Under the pieces are notes generated by a model, which saw only the letters and a list, made by a program, of their open reading frames with translations, was not told the origin of the DNA and did no database searches. A stretch of DNA of 7,116 nucleotides from a bacterium (GTDB lineage: Bacteria; UBA9089; CG2-30-40-21; SBAY01): assembly GCA_030018635.1 (NCBI GenBank), contig JASEHU010000107.1, positions 1 through 7,116 of the forward strand, written 5' to 3'. Positions 6,492 through 7,116 of this stretch are shown here, in pieces (the first letter of the stretch is position 1; every line of letters starts with the position of its first letter). The position numbers and the translations under genes were made by a program.

Positions 6492-6571
6492 TTTCATTGC
6501 AAATTGCAAATTTAACATTTAGCATTTTAAATTTGAAATGCTAATTTTGCAATGATAAATTTGCAATGAAA
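6492..6571. repeat. 80-bp palindromic repeat downstream of the asmA-like gene
   Basis: The outer arms TTTCATTGCAAATT (6492-6505) and AATTTGCAATGAAA (6558-6571) are perfect 14-bp inverted copies. An inner hairpin pairs TTAGCATTT (6519-6527) with AAATGCTAA (6536-6544) around an 8-nt loop. TTTGCAATGA also occurs as a direct repeat within the right half. The same word appears at the start of the window. It looks like a small non-coding dispersed repeat and might also end transcription of the asmA-like gene, but it has no T-rich tail. It carries no coding capacity. Confidence 0.8.
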
Positions 6572-6652
6572 CTTATTAACAAAAACTACTACTCTGTGAC
6601 ATTTTATTTTATGGGTATAAACAAATTTTTATACAGAATCACGAAATATATC

Positions 6653-6718
6653 CTCACACAAAAACACAAAGCACATAAAGAGGAAAAATAAAAAGAATCT
6701 TTGTGTTCTTTGTGTGAG
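6653..6718. repeat. Inverted repeat of CACAAAG-rich arms
   Basis: CTCACACAAAAACACAAAG (6653-6671) faces CTTTGTGTTCTTTGTGTGAG (6699-6718). The arms match over their whole length except for a one-base length difference and one mismatch near the middle. The loop of about 27 nt is A-rich. It is about 80 bp past the palindrome at 6492-6571 and has no coding content. Confidence 0.8.
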
Positions 6719-6737
6719 AAAAACCTACAAATTTAAG

Positions 6738-6787
6738 TGTCATGGAGTACTACCGAACTGCTAAAATCAAATGTTATGAAGCACTAC
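6738..6787. repeat. Imperfect 16-bp direct repeat, 34-bp period
   Basis: TGTCATGGAGTACTAC (6738-6753) and TGTTATGAAGCACTAC (6772-6787) differ at three positions, all transitions. Read on the minus strand, both copies can encode VVLH followed by two residues and a stop; the right copy supplies the final codons of the reverse-transcriptase remnant frame. Confidence 0.6.
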
Positions 6788-6907
6788 AGCATTTATGTTT
6801 GTAGCTGACTTAGACCAGATTTCTCCGTCTACTCCCAGGGTCTTTGTTCCTTTGTTGGAAGTGACCCGTTTTACTGCTAACAATTTTGCACAGTAGTTAG
6901 CAAATTG
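6767..6907 (-). pseudogene. Remnant of a group II intron-type reverse transcriptase (N-terminal region)
   Basis: The 46-codon open frame contains RVTSNKGTKTLGVDGEIW, preceded by AKLLAVK. This is the hallmark of the N-terminal domain just before the polymerase fingers in group II intron reverse transcriptases, where the usual form is AV-x-x-VT-x-N-x-GKxTPGVDG; the Pro of TPGVDG is Leu here. Intact enzymes run to about 400-600 aa, with catalytic YADD far downstream, but here the frame stops at 6767-6769 and nothing recognisable follows. On the upstream side a stop (6908-6910) cuts the frame. An upstream LLT-like piece in another frame may be the continuation after a frameshift. A hairpin (6877-6911) sits at that break. 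I saw no intron domain V. It is a dead fragment, not a working gene. Confidence 0.65.
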
Positions 6908-6911
6908 TTAG
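6877..6911. repeat. Hairpin at the upstream break of the reverse-transcriptase remnant
   Basis: CTAACAATTTTGC (6877-6889) pairs with GCAAATTGTTAG (6900-6911) over 12 bp with one bulged T and a 10-nt loop. One arm encodes the start of the recognisable homology on the minus strand (AKLL); the other contains the stop that closes the frame. Confidence 0.7.
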
Positions 6912-7116
6912 AAAAAACTACACTCCGCCGTCTCTTTTCTTTATTTTCTGGCTCAAGTTAAGTGTATTCCATAATCAAGGTTTGACCCTCGATATCCCTC
7001 TCGATAAAGGTAATATGAACGCTTACCTTGAATCTTTTTATCCGAGAACCTTCTTCCTACCTTACCACCCCTATCTTCCCTACCTTCTTATCCCCTTCTG
7101 CACCAATGACATAAAT
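6912..7116. other. Right end of window, no gene seen
   Basis: No protein-like frame was found on either strand. A small hairpin can form from AAGGTAA (7007-7013) and TTACCTT (7023-7029). 7049-7099 is strongly pyrimidine-rich on the plus strand, with the word CTACCTT repeated near 7057 and 7080. It may contain more of the degraded retroelement, but I cannot show that. Confidence 0.4.

Noticed and set aside
6462..7116. tRNA or other structured RNA gene in the gene-free tail
   Set aside because: No cloverleaf with TTC-type loop or conserved RNA motif was seen; the hairpins found are simple inverted repeats.

Overview
The window is AT-rich bacterial chromosomal DNA holding four genes and an unusual density of short repeats. 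The AsmA-family protein and the lipoprotein fit a diderm (two-membrane) bacterium. The low GC, the numerous short inverted repeats between genes and the degraded retroelement piece resemble genomes of little-studied candidate-phylum bacteria, but no gene here fixes the taxon.

Layout. 1-172 is AT-rich with no gene. 173-602 is a self-contained transcription unit: a consensus sigma70-type promoter, a long leader that can fold, a strong Shine-Dalgarno, a gene for a very small acidic lipoprotein whose 3' end carries a frame-breaking 14-bp tandem duplication, and a strong intrinsic terminator. 645-2087 (+) is a tRNA nucleotidyltransferase with an HD domain (cca type). It converges on 2141-4123 (-), a DinG/YoaA-type iron-sulfur DNA helicase. 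The two genes end in the same heptamer repeat, which also forms a hairpin between them. 4124-4388 is a divergent promoter region with inverted short tandem arrays in its middle. 4389-6461 (+) is an AsmA-like envelope protein with an N-terminal membrane anchor and a long charged amphipathic C-terminal helix. 6462-7116 has no intact gene: it holds two hairpin-forming repeats, a pair of imperfect direct repeats and a 46-codon remnant of a group II intron-type reverse transcriptase on the minus strand.

How it works together. The genes are housekeeping or envelope functions (tRNA 3'-end synthesis, DNA repair helicase, envelope lipid/protein homeostasis, a small lipoprotein) and do not form one pathway. 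The most notable shared property is expression: both divergent genes, dinG and the asmA-like gene, have a consensus-like promoter whose -10 box lies exactly 7 nt before the ATG, so both should give leaderless or nearly leaderless mRNAs, while the lipoprotein gene has a long leader and a strong Shine-Dalgarno. I found no convincing undescribed multi-gene system. The observations worth following up are the leaderless pair, the lipoprotein frameshift, the possible structured leader, the retroelement remnant and the dispersed repeats.
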